From assembly GCF_002441855.2 (NCBI RefSeq), contig NZ_CP029487.1, positions 620,001 through 684,000 of the forward strand: a DNA stretch of 64,000 nucleotides, read 5' to 3'. Position 1 is the stretch's first letter, and every line of letters starts with the position of its first letter. This DNA is from Eubacterium maltosivorans (GTDB lineage: Bacteria; Bacillota; Clostridia; Eubacteriales; Eubacteriaceae). The notes beneath the pieces are model-generated. The model was not told the DNA's origin. It worked only from the letters and a program-made list of their open reading frames with translations, and searched no databases. The position numbers and the translations under genes were made by a program. Positions 17,156 through 26,221 of this stretch are shown one piece after another.

Positions 17156-17377
17156 TTAGTTGTCGCCCTTCATAAAGAGTGCGTAGGCGTCGCTCATCAC
17201 CTTCAGCGCTTCTTCGCTGGCGCCCTGGCTCTCAATATAGCTGATAAAATCATCGGCTGAGCCGTCGTCCGGAAAGCCTTTATCCTCGGCCACATCCTTT
17301 GCCAGATCACCAAAATAAGACGCATCGCCTGAGTACCTGGCACAAAGCCATTCTTTAAATAATACTTTTTCGCCCAT
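17156..17377 (-). CDS. YozE-like SAM-fold protein (UPF0346)
   Basis: A 73-residue cytoplasmic protein resembling the YozE sterile-alpha-motif-like fold: FKEWLCARYSGD at the N-terminus, the SYFGDLAKDVAED helix and FPDDGSADDFISYIES. The molecular function of this family is not known. The start ATG 17377 lies 7 nt after GGGGG; a TTG two codons earlier is in frame but closer than usual to that site. It appears to be a single-gene unit with its own terminator. Confidence 0.75.
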   Translation of the reverse strand: MGEKVLFKEWLCARYSGDASYFGDLAKDVAEDKGFPDDGSADDFISYIESQGASEEALKVMSDAYALFMKGDN

Positions 17378-17462
17378 TTTCAAGCCCCCTTTTTTTCTTT
17401 ATTATAACATATCTGTAAACGACTTGCTTGAAAAATTCTTTTTATTAAGGGTAAAAAAATGA

Positions 17463-17491
17463 AGAATCCACAACAGAAAGTTCTGGATTCT
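17463..17491 (-). terminator. Terminator of the NhaC antiporter gene
   Basis: Arms AGAATCC (17463-17469) and GGATTCT (17485-17491); on the minus strand the hairpin is followed by TCATTTTTTT. Confidence 0.75.
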
Positions 17492-17512
17492 CCACAAAAT
17501 TTAAAAGTCTGC

Positions 17513-19078
17513 TTAAGCTTCCGGCTCGGCAGTCACTTCTGTTCTTTCCAGTTTTTTGCTGGAGAGGCGGTGAAGCACGAACAGGGTAACGCCCAGCAGG
17601 ATAATGCCAGTGCCAAGTGTCAGGGCAATGTTGCCGTATGAGAACCCGGCCACAATGTAGCCGAAAAAGCAGCACGCTGCTACCAGGCACGCGTAAGGCA
17701 TCTGGGTGGCCACATGCTTGATATGGTCACAGCCCGCGCCGGTAGAAGACAGGATGGTGGTGTCTGAGATCGGTGAGCAGTGGTCTCCGAAAACAGAGCC
17801 TGCCAGCGTTGCAGACAGGGTGACAACCATCAGCTCCGGTGCGGATGCCTGACAGATAAACACAACGATTGGGATAAAAATCCCAAAGGTTCCCCAGGCT
17901 GTACCGATAGAGAAAGACAGACCCGCAGCTACCAAAAATACGATGGCCGGAATCAAGCCCATGGGCAGGTGGCTTGCTTCAACCAGCTGGCCAACATAAA
18001 CACCTGTACCCAGGTAATCCTGGCATAAGGAACCGATGGTCCATGCCAGAGTCAGGATAATGTAAGCCGGAACCATGCTCTTAACGCCTTCGCCGATGCC
18101 GCCCATGAATTCCTTAAAGCTCACAAGCTTTCTCGGAATAAACAGCAGGAAGGTTACAACGAGCGCCCAGAAGCCGCCCAGTACCAGGGCCGCGGAAGCG
18201 TCGCAGTTCCCAAAGGCTTCGCCGATGCTCAGGCCTTCGCCGGCCCAGTAGCCGCCGTTCCACAGCATGGAAATGATTGAGAACACGATCAGCGCGCCGA
18301 TGGGGATGATCAGATCCCAGACGGTTCCTTTGTCGGATACCTCCTGGTTGCTTTCAAGATCATCCGCGACAGCGCCCAGGTCACCTTTTTTCTCAGCCTT
18401 GTACTCTTCCTTGGCCATGGGTCCGAATTCCAGATTCGTTGCGGCCAGCGCCAGTACCATAATAATGGATAAAATAGCGTAAAGATTGTATGGGATGGTC
18501 GCGAAGAAAGCCTGTAATTCGTTGGTGAAGGCTCCGGTTTCGTACAGGGTTGATCCAACAGCCGCCGCCCAGCTTGAGATCGGGGCGATGATACAGACCG
18601 GTGCCGCGGTGGCGTCGATGATGTAGGCCAGCTTTGCGCGGGATACATTGTACTTGTCTGTGACGGGTTTCATAACAGTACCGACTGTTAAGCAGTTGAA
18701 ATAGTCGTCGATGAAAATCAGCATTCCCAGAAAGCTGGTGGCCAGCTGAGCGCTTCTCTTGCTTTTCAGCTTGGTTGAGGCCCAGTTACCGTAGGCTCTT
18801 GAGCCCCCGGCCATCGTGACCACATAAACCAGCGCCCCCAGAAGGGCCAAAAAGAGAATGATGTTAAACTTGCCAGGCGAACCAACGGTCTCAGCAGTAA
18901 CGCCGAAGGCTACGCTGCTCATCTCGATGATGCCGCCGCCTGTGTTTAACGCGTAGATAAGTCCCCCTGAAAGTATTCCGATTAACAACGATGAAATAAC
19001 TTCTTTGGTGCATAACGCCAGAACGATCGCGATGATCGGTGGTAACAGCGATAAGAAACCAACATCGATTGTTTCCAT
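17513..19078 (-). CDS. NhaC-family Na+/H+ antiporter
   Basis: A 521-residue integral membrane protein with about 11-12 hydrophobic segments and NhaC-family features: IDDYFNCLTVGTVMKPVTD near residue 120, SFSIGTAWGTFGIF near 365 and SVFGDHCSPISDTTILSS near 410. It should exchange Na+ for H+ across the cytoplasmic membrane, though some family members move organic anions or amino acids. The start ATG 19078 has a perfect AGGAGG 7 nt upstream. It is monocistronic. In a cell with Na+-coupled ATP synthase genes elsewhere in this window, it fits maintenance of the sodium gradient. Confidence 0.9.
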   Translation of the reverse strand: METIDVGFLSLLPPIIAIVLALCTKEVISSLLIGILSGGLIYALNTGGGIIEMSSVAFGVTAETVGSPGKFNIILFLALLGALVYVVTMAGGSRAYGNWASTKLKSKRSAQLATSFLGMLIFIDDYFNCLTVGTVMKPVTDKYNVSRAKLAYIIDATAAPVCIIAPISSWAAAVGSTLYETGAFTNELQAFFATIPYNLYAILSIIMVLALAATNLEFGPMAKEEYKAEKKGDLGAVADDLESNQEVSDKGTVWDLIIPIGALIVFSIISMLWNGGYWAGEGLSIGEAFGNCDASAALVLGGFWALVVTFLLFIPRKLVSFKEFMGGIGEGVKSMVPAYIILTLAWTIGSLCQDYLGTGVYVGQLVEASHLPMGLIPAIVFLVAAGLSFSIGTAWGTFGIFIPIVVFICQASAPELMVVTLSATLAGSVFGDHCSPISDTTILSSTGAGCDHIKHVATQMPYACLVAACCFFGYIVAGFSYGNIALTLGTGIILLGVTLFVLHRLSSKKLERTEVTAEPEA

Positions 19079-19329
19079 AAATACTCCTCCTTATTTTTTT
19101 ATATTTGCTTCCACAAACAAGCCAATTTTAACACAAAATTAATGCAAATTAAAGGAAATATATCGAATAAGATCTTTTGGAGCTCAAAAAAATTTTTCAA
19201 TTAATAAAGCCGCGCCTGTTATAAACGTAAAAATGCCCTGAACAGCACAATAACGGATTTACTTTTATCCCCTTAACCGTTTTTTTATGCTACAATAGAC
19301 CTATCCGAAAATAAAAGGCAGGGATTAAC

Positions 19330-21051
19330 ATGAAGCTGATCATAACCAAAATCAAAGAACATCTGTGGCTGTTTCTCACTGCCATTTTCTTTCTGACCAT
19401 TGAGGCACTCTCGGACCTGCTACAGCCCACCCTCATGTCCCATATCGTGGACGACGGGGTAAAAAATCAGGAAGTGGGCACTGTGCTTTATTTTGGAGGC
19501 ATTATGCTGATCGTTGCCTTTATAGGCGCGGCTGGCGCGGTAATCCGGAACAACCTTTCAGTCCGTACCTCCCAGCAGATCGGGAAAGAGCTTCGCTCAG
19601 AGCTGTACCGCAAAATTCAGTCTTTCTCCTTTGAAAACATCGACCGGCTTCACCCCGCGTCACTGATCACCCGCATCACCAATGACGTCACTCAGATTCA
19701 GAGCTTTGTCAACGGCACCATGCGCATTCTGGTCAAGGCGCCCATCACCTGTATCGGCGCCATTATCCTCATCATAACCCAGACGCCAGCGCAGATCCCA
19801 ATGATTGTGATCATCCTTATTATCTCGGCGCTGCTCATCGCCGGGAACATGCGCTTTGGCTACCCGAGGTTTGTCCGGCTTCAGCGCAGGCTGGACCGCC
19901 TGAACAGCGTGAGCCGCGAGTTCCTGACCTCCATAAGAGTCGTCAAAGCTTTTGGGCGGGAGGACTATGAGACCGGACGGTTCGGCACTGCTGCCGAAGA
20001 GCTGGCCGCCTCCGGTATTTCGGCCACCCGGGTGACGGCAGTGTTTGGGCCGCTCATCAATCTGACTGTCAACATTGGTATCGTGGTGCTGCTGTGGCTG
20101 GGTGGAACCGGTGGGCACCAGGACGTGGGAAAGCTTATGGCCTCTGTCAATTATATGACCCAGGTGCTTTTTGCCCTGTCCATGGTTTCCAATATCCTCA
20201 ACACTATGGTGAGGGCCACGGCCTCATCCCAGCGTGTGCAGGAGGTTCTTTCCGAAAAGCCCGCCATGAGCGAACCAGAGAGCCCCGCGGCTGGAAAGCC
20301 CGACGGCAGCGTAGCCTTTGAGCATGTCTCTTTCTCATATAGCCACTCGCCAGAAAAGTCATTGGACAATGTATCTTTTAACCTGGAAAGCGGGCAGGTG
20401 CTGGGCGTCATCGGGGCCACGGGCTCCGGCAAATCCACTCTGGTCAGCCTGATCCCAAGGTTTTACGACGCTACAGACGGGCGGGTGCTGGTGGGGGGCC
20501 GGGATGTAAGGAGCCTGAAGACCTCGGAGCTTCGCGCGGCTATCGGTATGGTTCCCCAAAAATCACTGCTCTTCTCTGGCACCATCCGGGATAACCTGAA
20601 GTGGGGAGATCCAGACGCCGACGATAAGGCTCTCGCCGCCGCGGCCCACGCAGCCTGTGCCGATGCGTTTATAAACGGCTTCTCCGGAGGCTACGACACG
20701 GTTCTGGGGCAGGGCGGGGTAAACCTGTCCGGCGGGCAGAAGCAGCGGCTCTCCATTGCAAGAGCGCTGATCCGCCATCCCGCAATACTGGTGATGGACG
20801 ACAGTACCAGCGCCCTTGACGCCACCACCGAGGCAGCGGTTATGAGCCGTATCCGGGAATACGCCAGAGGAACCACGGTGATCCTCATCAGCCAGCGGAT
20901 CGCCTCGGTCATGCGGGCAGATAAAATTCTCTGCATGGATGAAGGGCGCGTCTCCGGGCTTGGCAGCCACGAAACGCTCATGGCTGAAAGTCCGGTTTAC
21001 CGTGAAATCTATAAATCCCAGATAGGAGATGATGAACATGCCCGCCGCTAA
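19330..21051 (+). CDS. ABC exporter half-transporter with degenerate ATPase site
   Basis: A 573-residue type IV ABC half-transporter: six membrane helices (about 10-300) and a nucleotide-binding domain (about 335-570). Walker A is GATGSGKST and the signature LSGGQKQR. Walker B reads VMDDSTSALD, with Asp where the catalytic Glu should be, and the switch reads LISQRIAS, with Gln instead of His. These two changes mark the non-catalytic partner of heterodimeric exporters such as BmrCD or TM287/288. It overlaps the next gene, which carries the canonical residues. Drugs or lipids are typical substrates; none can be assigned here. Confidence 0.9.
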   Translation: MKLIITKIKEHLWLFLTAIFFLTIEALSDLLQPTLMSHIVDDGVKNQEVGTVLYFGGIMLIVAFIGAAGAVIRNNLSVRTSQQIGKELRSELYRKIQSFSFENIDRLHPASLITRITNDVTQIQSFVNGTMRILVKAPITCIGAIILIITQTPAQIPMIVIILIISALLIAGNMRFGYPRFVRLQRRLDRLNSVSREFLTSIRVVKAFGREDYETGRFGTAAEELAASGISATRVTAVFGPLINLTVNIGIVVLLWLGGTGGHQDVGKLMASVNYMTQVLFALSMVSNILNTMVRATASSQRVQEVLSEKPAMSEPESPAAGKPDGSVAFEHVSFSYSHSPEKSLDNVSFNLESGQVLGVIGATGSGKSTLVSLIPRFYDATDGRVLVGGRDVRSLKTSELRAAIGMVPQKSLLFSGTIRDNLKWGDPDADDKALAAAAHAACADAFINGFSGGYDTVLGQGGVNLSGGQKQRLSIARALIRHPAILVMDDSTSALDATTEAAVMSRIREYARGTTVILISQRIASVMRADKILCMDEGRVSGLGSHETLMAESPVYREIYKSQIGDDEHARR

Positions 21052-22846
21052 CCCAGCAGGACTGCCCCCAGTCCGGCGCTCACCCGGCAAACACAGGATG
21101 GCTGAGGCGGTCAGGCCCAAAAACATGAGAGGCACGCTGTCCCGTCTCTGGCACCTGACCAGAGGCCACCGGCAGGGGCTGTGGCTTGTTTTTGCCCTGT
21201 CGGGGCTGGCTTCGTTGTCTGCCATGCTCACCCCTCTGCTGATCGGAAAGATCATCGACAGCATCAACAACGGCCAACTGTCCGCCGTACTCCTCGCATT
21301 TTTGCTTCTGGCCTATATCGGCGACTGGGCTGTCCGTTTTGGCCAGAACTACATCATGGCCTCGGTGTCCCAGCGCATGATCTGCTATATCCGCAAGGCG
21401 CTGTTTGACGTGATGAAGGATCTGCCGCTGGCCTTTTTTGACCGGAGCCCCCACGGCGATCTCATGAGCCGCCTGACCAATGATATCGACAATATCAGCT
21501 CCACCATCTCCGATTCGCTGGCGCAGCTTATGATGCTGGTCTTTACCTTTGTGGGGGTCCTTGGCATTATGCTCGCTCTCAATGTATGGCTGACCTTGGC
21601 CGCGCTGGCGGTGGTGCCCCTGGTCTTTTTACTGACCCGCACCGTCACCCGTGTCACCCGCAAGCTGTTTAAAAAGCAGCAGGCAGCGCTTGGCCGCCTG
21701 GATGGAGAAATTGAGGAGACCATTTCAGGGCTCACCCTTGTCAAGGCCTACGGCAGAGAGGAGGCTGTCATCGCAGAATTTGAGAAAAACAACGACGCGC
21801 TCTGCGATGTGGGCACCAAAGCCCAGGTCTGGTCTGGCTATCTCATGCCGCTCATGAACGTGATCAAAAACCTCAGCTTTATATCCGTCTCCATTGTCAG
21901 CGGCGTCATGGCTGCCCAGGGCATGGTAAGCATTGGGACTATCTCGAGCTTTCTGCTGTACTCAAGGCAGTTTACGCGTCCGCTTAATGAAATTGCTAAT
22001 ATTTACAATGTCTTTCAGACCGCCGTGGCCGGCGCTGAGCGTATTTTTGAAATTTTTGACGAAATCCCAGAGCCGCCTGACATTCCGGACGCGCTGCCCA
22101 TTGTCAATCCAAGAGGCGATGTGGCCTTTGAACACGTGTCCTTCGGCTATGAACCCGATATCCCCATTCTCAAGGATGTAAGCTTTGAGGCCAGCGCCGG
22201 AACCCGCATGGCAGTTGTCGGCGCGACTGGAGCCGGAAAAACCACCATTATCAGCCTTCTGACGCGGTTTTATGACGTGACAGAGGGGCAGATTCTTCTG
22301 GATGGCCACGACCTCAGGGATTACCGCCTGGCAGACCTGAGACGCTGTTTTGGCGTGGTACTTCAGGATACAGCCCTGTTTCATATGAGTATTCTTGAAA
22401 ACATCCGGTATGGGCGGGAGGACGCTGAGGACAGCGCGGTGGTCGAGGCTGCCAGAGCCGCAGGCGCCCACGGTTTTATCAGCCGGCTGCCGGAGGGGTA
22501 TCAGACGCTCATTACCGACAGCGGGGGAAGCCTGAGCCAGGGTGAGCGCCAGCTCATCACCATTGCCCGCGCGATTCTGGCCGATGCGCCCATCCTCATC
22601 CTCGATGAGGCTACCAGCTCCGTCGATACACGGACCGAAAGCCGGATACAAAAGGCCATGCTGCGGCTTACCGAAGGCCGGACCTCCTTTATCATCGCCC
22701 ACCGACTGTCCACGATCCGGGACGCCGACCAGATACTCCTGCTGGAAAATGGCCGTGTCGCCGAAATAGGCAGCCATTGTGAGCTCATGGCTCTGGGCGG
22801 TATTTACAGCCGCATGTATAAAACCCAGCTTGGAATCGAGGACTAG
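21029..22846 (+). CDS. ABC exporter half-transporter with canonical ATPase site
   Basis: A 605-residue half-transporter: membrane domain about 45-330, nucleotide-binding domain about 365-600. Walker A is GATGAGKTT, Walker B ILILDEATSSVD with the catalytic Glu, and the switch His sits in FIIAHRLST. The signature is LSQGERQ, deviating from LSGGQ, as expected because it completes the degenerate site of its partner. The ORF overlaps the upstream gene by 23 nt. Starts at 21029, 21032 or 21038 are all possible; AGGAG at 21024 fits 21038 best. The two proteins should assemble as an asymmetric heterodimer. A perfect palindromic terminator follows the stop. Confidence 0.9.
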   Translation: MMNMPAANPAGLPPVRRSPGKHRMAEAVRPKNMRGTLSRLWHLTRGHRQGLWLVFALSGLASLSAMLTPLLIGKIIDSINNGQLSAVLLAFLLLAYIGDWAVRFGQNYIMASVSQRMICYIRKALFDVMKDLPLAFFDRSPHGDLMSRLTNDIDNISSTISDSLAQLMMLVFTFVGVLGIMLALNVWLTLAALAVVPLVFLLTRTVTRVTRKLFKKQQAALGRLDGEIEETISGLTLVKAYGREEAVIAEFEKNNDALCDVGTKAQVWSGYLMPLMNVIKNLSFISVSIVSGVMAAQGMVSIGTISSFLLYSRQFTRPLNEIANIYNVFQTAVAGAERIFEIFDEIPEPPDIPDALPIVNPRGDVAFEHVSFGYEPDIPILKDVSFEASAGTRMAVVGATGAGKTTIISLLTRFYDVTEGQILLDGHDLRDYRLADLRRCFGVVLQDTALFHMSILENIRYGREDAEDSAVVEAARAAGAHGFISRLPEGYQTLITDSGGSLSQGERQLITIARAILADAPILILDEATSSVDTRTESRIQKAMLRLTEGRTSFIIAHRLSTIRDADQILLLENGRVAEIGSHCELMALGGIYSRMYKTQLGIED

Positions 22847-22878
22847 AGAGCACAGCGCAATTTTGCGCTGTGCTCTCT
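22845..22878. terminator. Perfect palindromic hairpin, copy 5 of dispersed family
   Basis: AGAGAGCACAGCGCAA and TTGCGCTGTGCTCTCT are perfect complements over 16 bp. It begins at the last base of the ABC stop codon. No T run follows, so termination may be weak or bidirectional. Confidence 0.7.
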
Positions 22879-22886
22879 CCGTAAAC

Positions 22887-22915
22887 TTGACAAAAGACTT
22901 CATATGCACTATGAT
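22887..22915 (+). promoter_or_regulatory. Promoter of the DUF2871 gene
   Basis: TTGACA (22887-22892), 17 nt, TATGAT (22910-22915): near consensus. Confidence 0.85.
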
Positions 22916-22920
22916 TGATA

Positions 22921-22935
22921 ATGAACACTGTTCAT
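22921..22935. promoter_or_regulatory. Operator-like perfect palindrome at the DUF2871 transcription start
   Basis: ATGAACA-C-TGTTCAT, a perfect 7-bp inverted repeat with one central base, begins 6 nt after the -10 and so covers the expected start of transcription. It has the form of a TetR-family operator; no such regulator is in the window. Confidence 0.6.
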
Positions 22936-22954
22936 ATTAAAGGAGAATAAGCAA

Positions 22955-23368
22955 ATGAAAAAAATGATCAACACAGCCTTTACCTATGCGCTACTCGCTA
23001 TGGCAGGCGGTGTGTTTTACAGAGAATTCACAAAATTCAACCACTTTACCGGCCAGACAAACCTGGGCTTTGTCCATACGCATCTCTTTATACTGGGCAT
23101 GATCGGGTTTCTGGTTGTGGCCTTGTTTGTCAAGAACCTGCCCGATGTCCTGGCCGACAGAAAATTCAAAGTATTTTATATCCTGTATAACTTCGGTCTC
23201 TGTATTACGGCCGTCACACTGGCATGGCGCGGTATTATTCAGGTGCTGTCGGTTCCGGTCAGCAGCGGCCTGAACGCCTCCATTTCCGGTATCGCCGGCA
23301 TTGGCCACATCTTACTCGGTATCGGGATTGTATTATTCTTCCTGATAATCAGGAAAAAAGCTGACTAA
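22955..23368 (+). CDS. DUF2871 membrane protein
   Basis: A 137-residue membrane protein with four hydrophobic segments (about 7-24, 44-62, 74-93 and 108-131). The conserved N-terminal AGGVFYREFTKFN and GFVHTHLFILGM are typical of DUF2871. The histidines in the second segment could bind metal or haem, but no function is established. The start ATG 22955 follows AAAGGAGAA. It is a single-gene unit with a near-consensus promoter, an operator-like palindrome and its own terminator, so expression is probably switched by an unlinked repressor. Confidence 0.85.
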   Translation: MKKMINTAFTYALLAMAGGVFYREFTKFNHFTGQTNLGFVHTHLFILGMIGFLVVALFVKNLPDVLADRKFKVFYILYNFGLCITAVTLAWRGIIQVLSVPVSSGLNASISGIAGIGHILLGIGIVLFFLIIRKKAD

Positions 23369-23402
23369 AAAAGACAGCCGCGCAAACGTGCGGCTGTCTT
23401 TT
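23369..23402. terminator. Rho-independent terminator after the DUF2871 gene
   Basis: AAAAGACAGCCGC (23369-23381) pairs with GCGGCTGTCTTTT (23390-23402). It may also serve the convergent LuxR gene. Confidence 0.9.
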
Positions 23403-23448
23403 CTGTATTAAGCAAGAAACCGGGACGTTTTTACACCGGTCTCCTGCT

Positions 23449-25998
23449 TTAATCGATAAGCCCAAGCTCCCGGGCTTTCAGTACGGCGTCCATCGCGTTG
23501 TTGACGCCCAGTTTTTTATAAGCGATCGACGTATGGCTTTTGATGGTTGGAATGGCCAGCCCTGTGATTTCAGCAATCTCAGCGTTTCGGTAGCCCTGGG
23601 AGAGCAGGGTTAACATATAGCGCTGCTGCTTTGACAGTTTTACAGGCTTCTGGCTGTCTTCGCTGGCTGGCAGCATGCCGCTATGGCTTTTGGACATACT
23701 GTAAGCGGCCAGACTAATGTCATTGACAAAAATACGGTTCAGCCCGTCCGGGCTTTTTTCCAGCTGTTTCATGAGATATTTGAGCGCCGGCAAAATAGCG
23801 GCGCCCTCATCGGCCACAAGACGCACAAATCCATAGGGCTGCAGCAGCATCAAAGCTTTTTTCAGTAATGACGCCGCTTCTTTTTTATTGCCGCGTGACC
23901 ATTCCAGCTCCGCACGCAGTATAATGGCCTCAGCAGCGTCGAGAGGACGGTTCAGATTTTTACCATAATTCTCCAGCAGATTAAGATAGTGCATCGCCCT
24001 CTCGGTTTTTCCGAGCACCATAAGGGCTCTGGCTGTAGTAAAGTGCTGAAACGTCCGGTAAAGCTCAATGTGATCTGTTTCCACGACAAAGTACTGTTCG
24101 AGCCAGTCCCGGGCGGAAGCCAGGTCCCCGTCAAGCAGCTTCAGCCGTGTTTTATAGGCTGCCAGATTCGGCAAAAAGAACTGGGCAGAGCAGTCTACGA
24201 GCCTTTCCAGCGCTTCCATCACTCTGGCTGCCTGCTCGTCCCGGTTCAACTGCCACAGCAGGGTGTGCTCCATCAGGGTCACACAGATACGTCCCTCAAT
24301 TTTGCTGCTTTCAGACATAAAAGACTGCGTCTGGTGGTTTTGCTCAAGTGCCTCCTCCAGCCGGTTGCGCTCATATAAAAAGCAAACGCCAATGCCTGGG
24401 CGGATGTATGCCCACTCTGCGCCCAGGAGCGGAGCAAAAGTTTTATCAATTTTGTCCAGAATACCCGGGTCAAGGGCCAGCTCGGAGTAATCGAGATTGC
24501 TGCGGTGCATATAGGGCAGGTTATGCGTAAAGGAGGCGATGGCGGTAGCGAGTCCTTCAGGCGTATAACGTCTGACAAAACGGCCAAAGAGATTGTAATT
24601 GCGGACTTTTACCCGGAGGCTGACCCGGTAGTCCACGCTGTAGGCCAGAATGGCGTACTCCACAAACCGCGGGTCGGCTTTGGCAATGCGCGGAAGATTT
24701 CGGATAATGCCGTCCATGTGAAGGGCATAGGACTCGTGTCTGCCGGTGAGGTAGTAGTACCAGGCCCCCAGGATATGCAGCACAGGAAATTCCCGGTAGG
24801 CCTGTTCAGGAATCTCCTTCACAAAAAACGATCTCAGAAAATCCGCGTAGTCGGCGACAATGCCCCGGTTGTTTTCAAAGAGAAAAAGAGCCAGGTAGCT
24901 GTCGATTCCCTTATAATCACCGCTGTCCATCCAAAATCGCAGAGCCTTGGAGTAGTCATGCTTTTCCTTATAATAAAAGGCCGCTGTTTTATAAAGACGG
25001 CTGGTTTCCAGCCCGGAGGTTTTGAGGTGCTCCCGCAGAAAATCCTGAAACAGATGGTGGTAGCGGTAGGTGTTTTCATTGAGACAAATCAGAAAGGAGT
25101 TTGTGCGGCTCAGGTATTCCAATGTTTCCAGTGTATCCTTTTTTCCGGTCAGGGCTTTTGCTAGCTCCGTGTCAAAAGTATCCGCCACAGCGGTTTTCAG
25201 GCAGAATTCCCGGAGCTCAGACGGCCATTTATCCCAGAGCTGCCGCTCGAAATACCGTGAGAAATCATATTCCGCGATACCGGTTTTAATCTGACCGGAT
25301 TTGGCAATGGCGTTGACGCCAATTGCCCAGCCATCAGTTGCCTGATAAACCAAATGCGCTTTCTCCATTGTCAGAGGGCGGTCGAGACTTTCGAAATAAA
25401 GGCGGATTTCATCCTCGGAAAAACGCAGCTGCTCCGGCAGGATGATACTGGTATCCGGCCTTTTAAACAGGACACTGAAGGCATCGGGAACAGCGTGCCG
25501 GGACAGGATCAGTATGGTAAAGGTCTGGGGCAGCCGCTTTAAAATTAAAGGCAGGGACTTGATGATCTCGGCATTGTCAATCAGGTGCATGTCATCGAGC
25601 ACCAGACAGCAGGGCGGGCTGCCCGGGAGCATCTCCGAGATGAGACGGACGGTATGCTCCACGGGGGAGGCCGAGAAATCCGGGTGAACTAACAGAGCGT
25701 GCATGGCTTCATTGTCTGGTTGAAGGGAGAACAGCCCTGTGGCCAGCTGCTTGTAAAAAACAGAGGGGATGTTGTCGTAGCGGTCCAGGCCGATCCAGAT
25801 TGTTTTCCGGCCGCTCGCGTTTACCCACAGGAGGGCCGAGACGGTTTTCCCGCTGCCCGCCTGAGCGCCAACGTAGATAAAACGGTTATCGGCGGCCCGG
25901 TTAAAGGCGCGCAGAAGATTATGACGCGGAGCGCACACCTCTGGAAGCAGGCAGGGAGTGAATTTTTCGCTAAGAAAGCTTGTGGGATTATCCTTCAT
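23449..25998 (-). CDS. MalT-like LuxR-family ATP-dependent regulator (LAL type)
   Basis: An 849-residue cytoplasmic STAND ATPase regulator. Residues about 30-300 form the NTPase domain with Walker A GAQAGSGKT and Walker B CCLVLDDMH. A winged-helix and TPR-like helical middle section follows (about 300-770). The last 65 residues are a LuxR helix-turn-helix (LSQGYRNAEIAEITGLAIPT). MalT-type proteins oligomerise on an inducer and ATP and activate transcription. The start ATG 25998 has AAGGAAA upstream; an earlier in-frame ATG lacks a site. The gene is divergent from the GLUG protein/alkylsulfatase pair with a long inverted repeat between, so that pair is its likely target. Confidence 0.9.
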   Translation of the reverse strand: MKDNPTSFLSEKFTPCLLPEVCAPRHNLLRAFNRAADNRFIYVGAQAGSGKTVSALLWVNASGRKTIWIGLDRYDNIPSVFYKQLATGLFSLQPDNEAMHALLVHPDFSASPVEHTVRLISEMLPGSPPCCLVLDDMHLIDNAEIIKSLPLILKRLPQTFTILILSRHAVPDAFSVLFKRPDTSIILPEQLRFSEDEIRLYFESLDRPLTMEKAHLVYQATDGWAIGVNAIAKSGQIKTGIAEYDFSRYFERQLWDKWPSELREFCLKTAVADTFDTELAKALTGKKDTLETLEYLSRTNSFLICLNENTYRYHHLFQDFLREHLKTSGLETSRLYKTAAFYYKEKHDYSKALRFWMDSGDYKGIDSYLALFLFENNRGIVADYADFLRSFFVKEIPEQAYREFPVLHILGAWYYYLTGRHESYALHMDGIIRNLPRIAKADPRFVEYAILAYSVDYRVSLRVKVRNYNLFGRFVRRYTPEGLATAIASFTHNLPYMHRSNLDYSELALDPGILDKIDKTFAPLLGAEWAYIRPGIGVCFLYERNRLEEALEQNHQTQSFMSESSKIEGRICVTLMEHTLLWQLNRDEQAARVMEALERLVDCSAQFFLPNLAAYKTRLKLLDGDLASARDWLEQYFVVETDHIELYRTFQHFTTARALMVLGKTERAMHYLNLLENYGKNLNRPLDAAEAIILRAELEWSRGNKKEAASLLKKALMLLQPYGFVRLVADEGAAILPALKYLMKQLEKSPDGLNRIFVNDISLAAYSMSKSHSGMLPASEDSQKPVKLSKQQRYMLTLLSQGYRNAEIAEITGLAIPTIKSHTSIAYKKLGVNNAMDAVLKARELGLID

Positions 25999-26067
25999 AA
26001 TGATTTCCTTTTCATATATAATTGAGTAAAGTCTATCACAGAAAAGCATTAAATTCCAGTTTTTCTT

Positions 26068-26149
26068 CATACGGTATGAGGTTTATCAGTGGTATTTTAG
26101 CTTTTTCCCGGAAGACGCCCACATGTTTTTTTATCCAGACCTCATACCG
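26068..26149. promoter_or_regulatory. Inverted repeat between LuxR regulator and surface-protein operon
   Basis: CGGTATGAGGT (26072-26082) and ACCTCATACCG (26139-26149) are perfect inverted copies 56 bp apart. The left copy is also part of the palindrome CATACGGTATG (26068-26078). Likely activator sites. Confidence 0.6.
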
Positions 26150-26177
26150 GATGATTTTATTTTGGAGACCGCTCCCT

Positions 26178-26183
26178 TATAAT
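26178..26183 (+). promoter_or_regulatory. -10 element of the GLUG/alkylsulfatase operon
   Basis: TATAAT at 26178-26183, 38 nt before the start codon, without a recognisable -35. The right arm of the inverted repeat ends 28 nt upstream, a position suited to activation by the LuxR protein. Confidence 0.6.
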
Positions 26184-26221
26184 AAAACTTATAGAAAACG
26201 ATGCGTGATGGGAGAGAAAAA

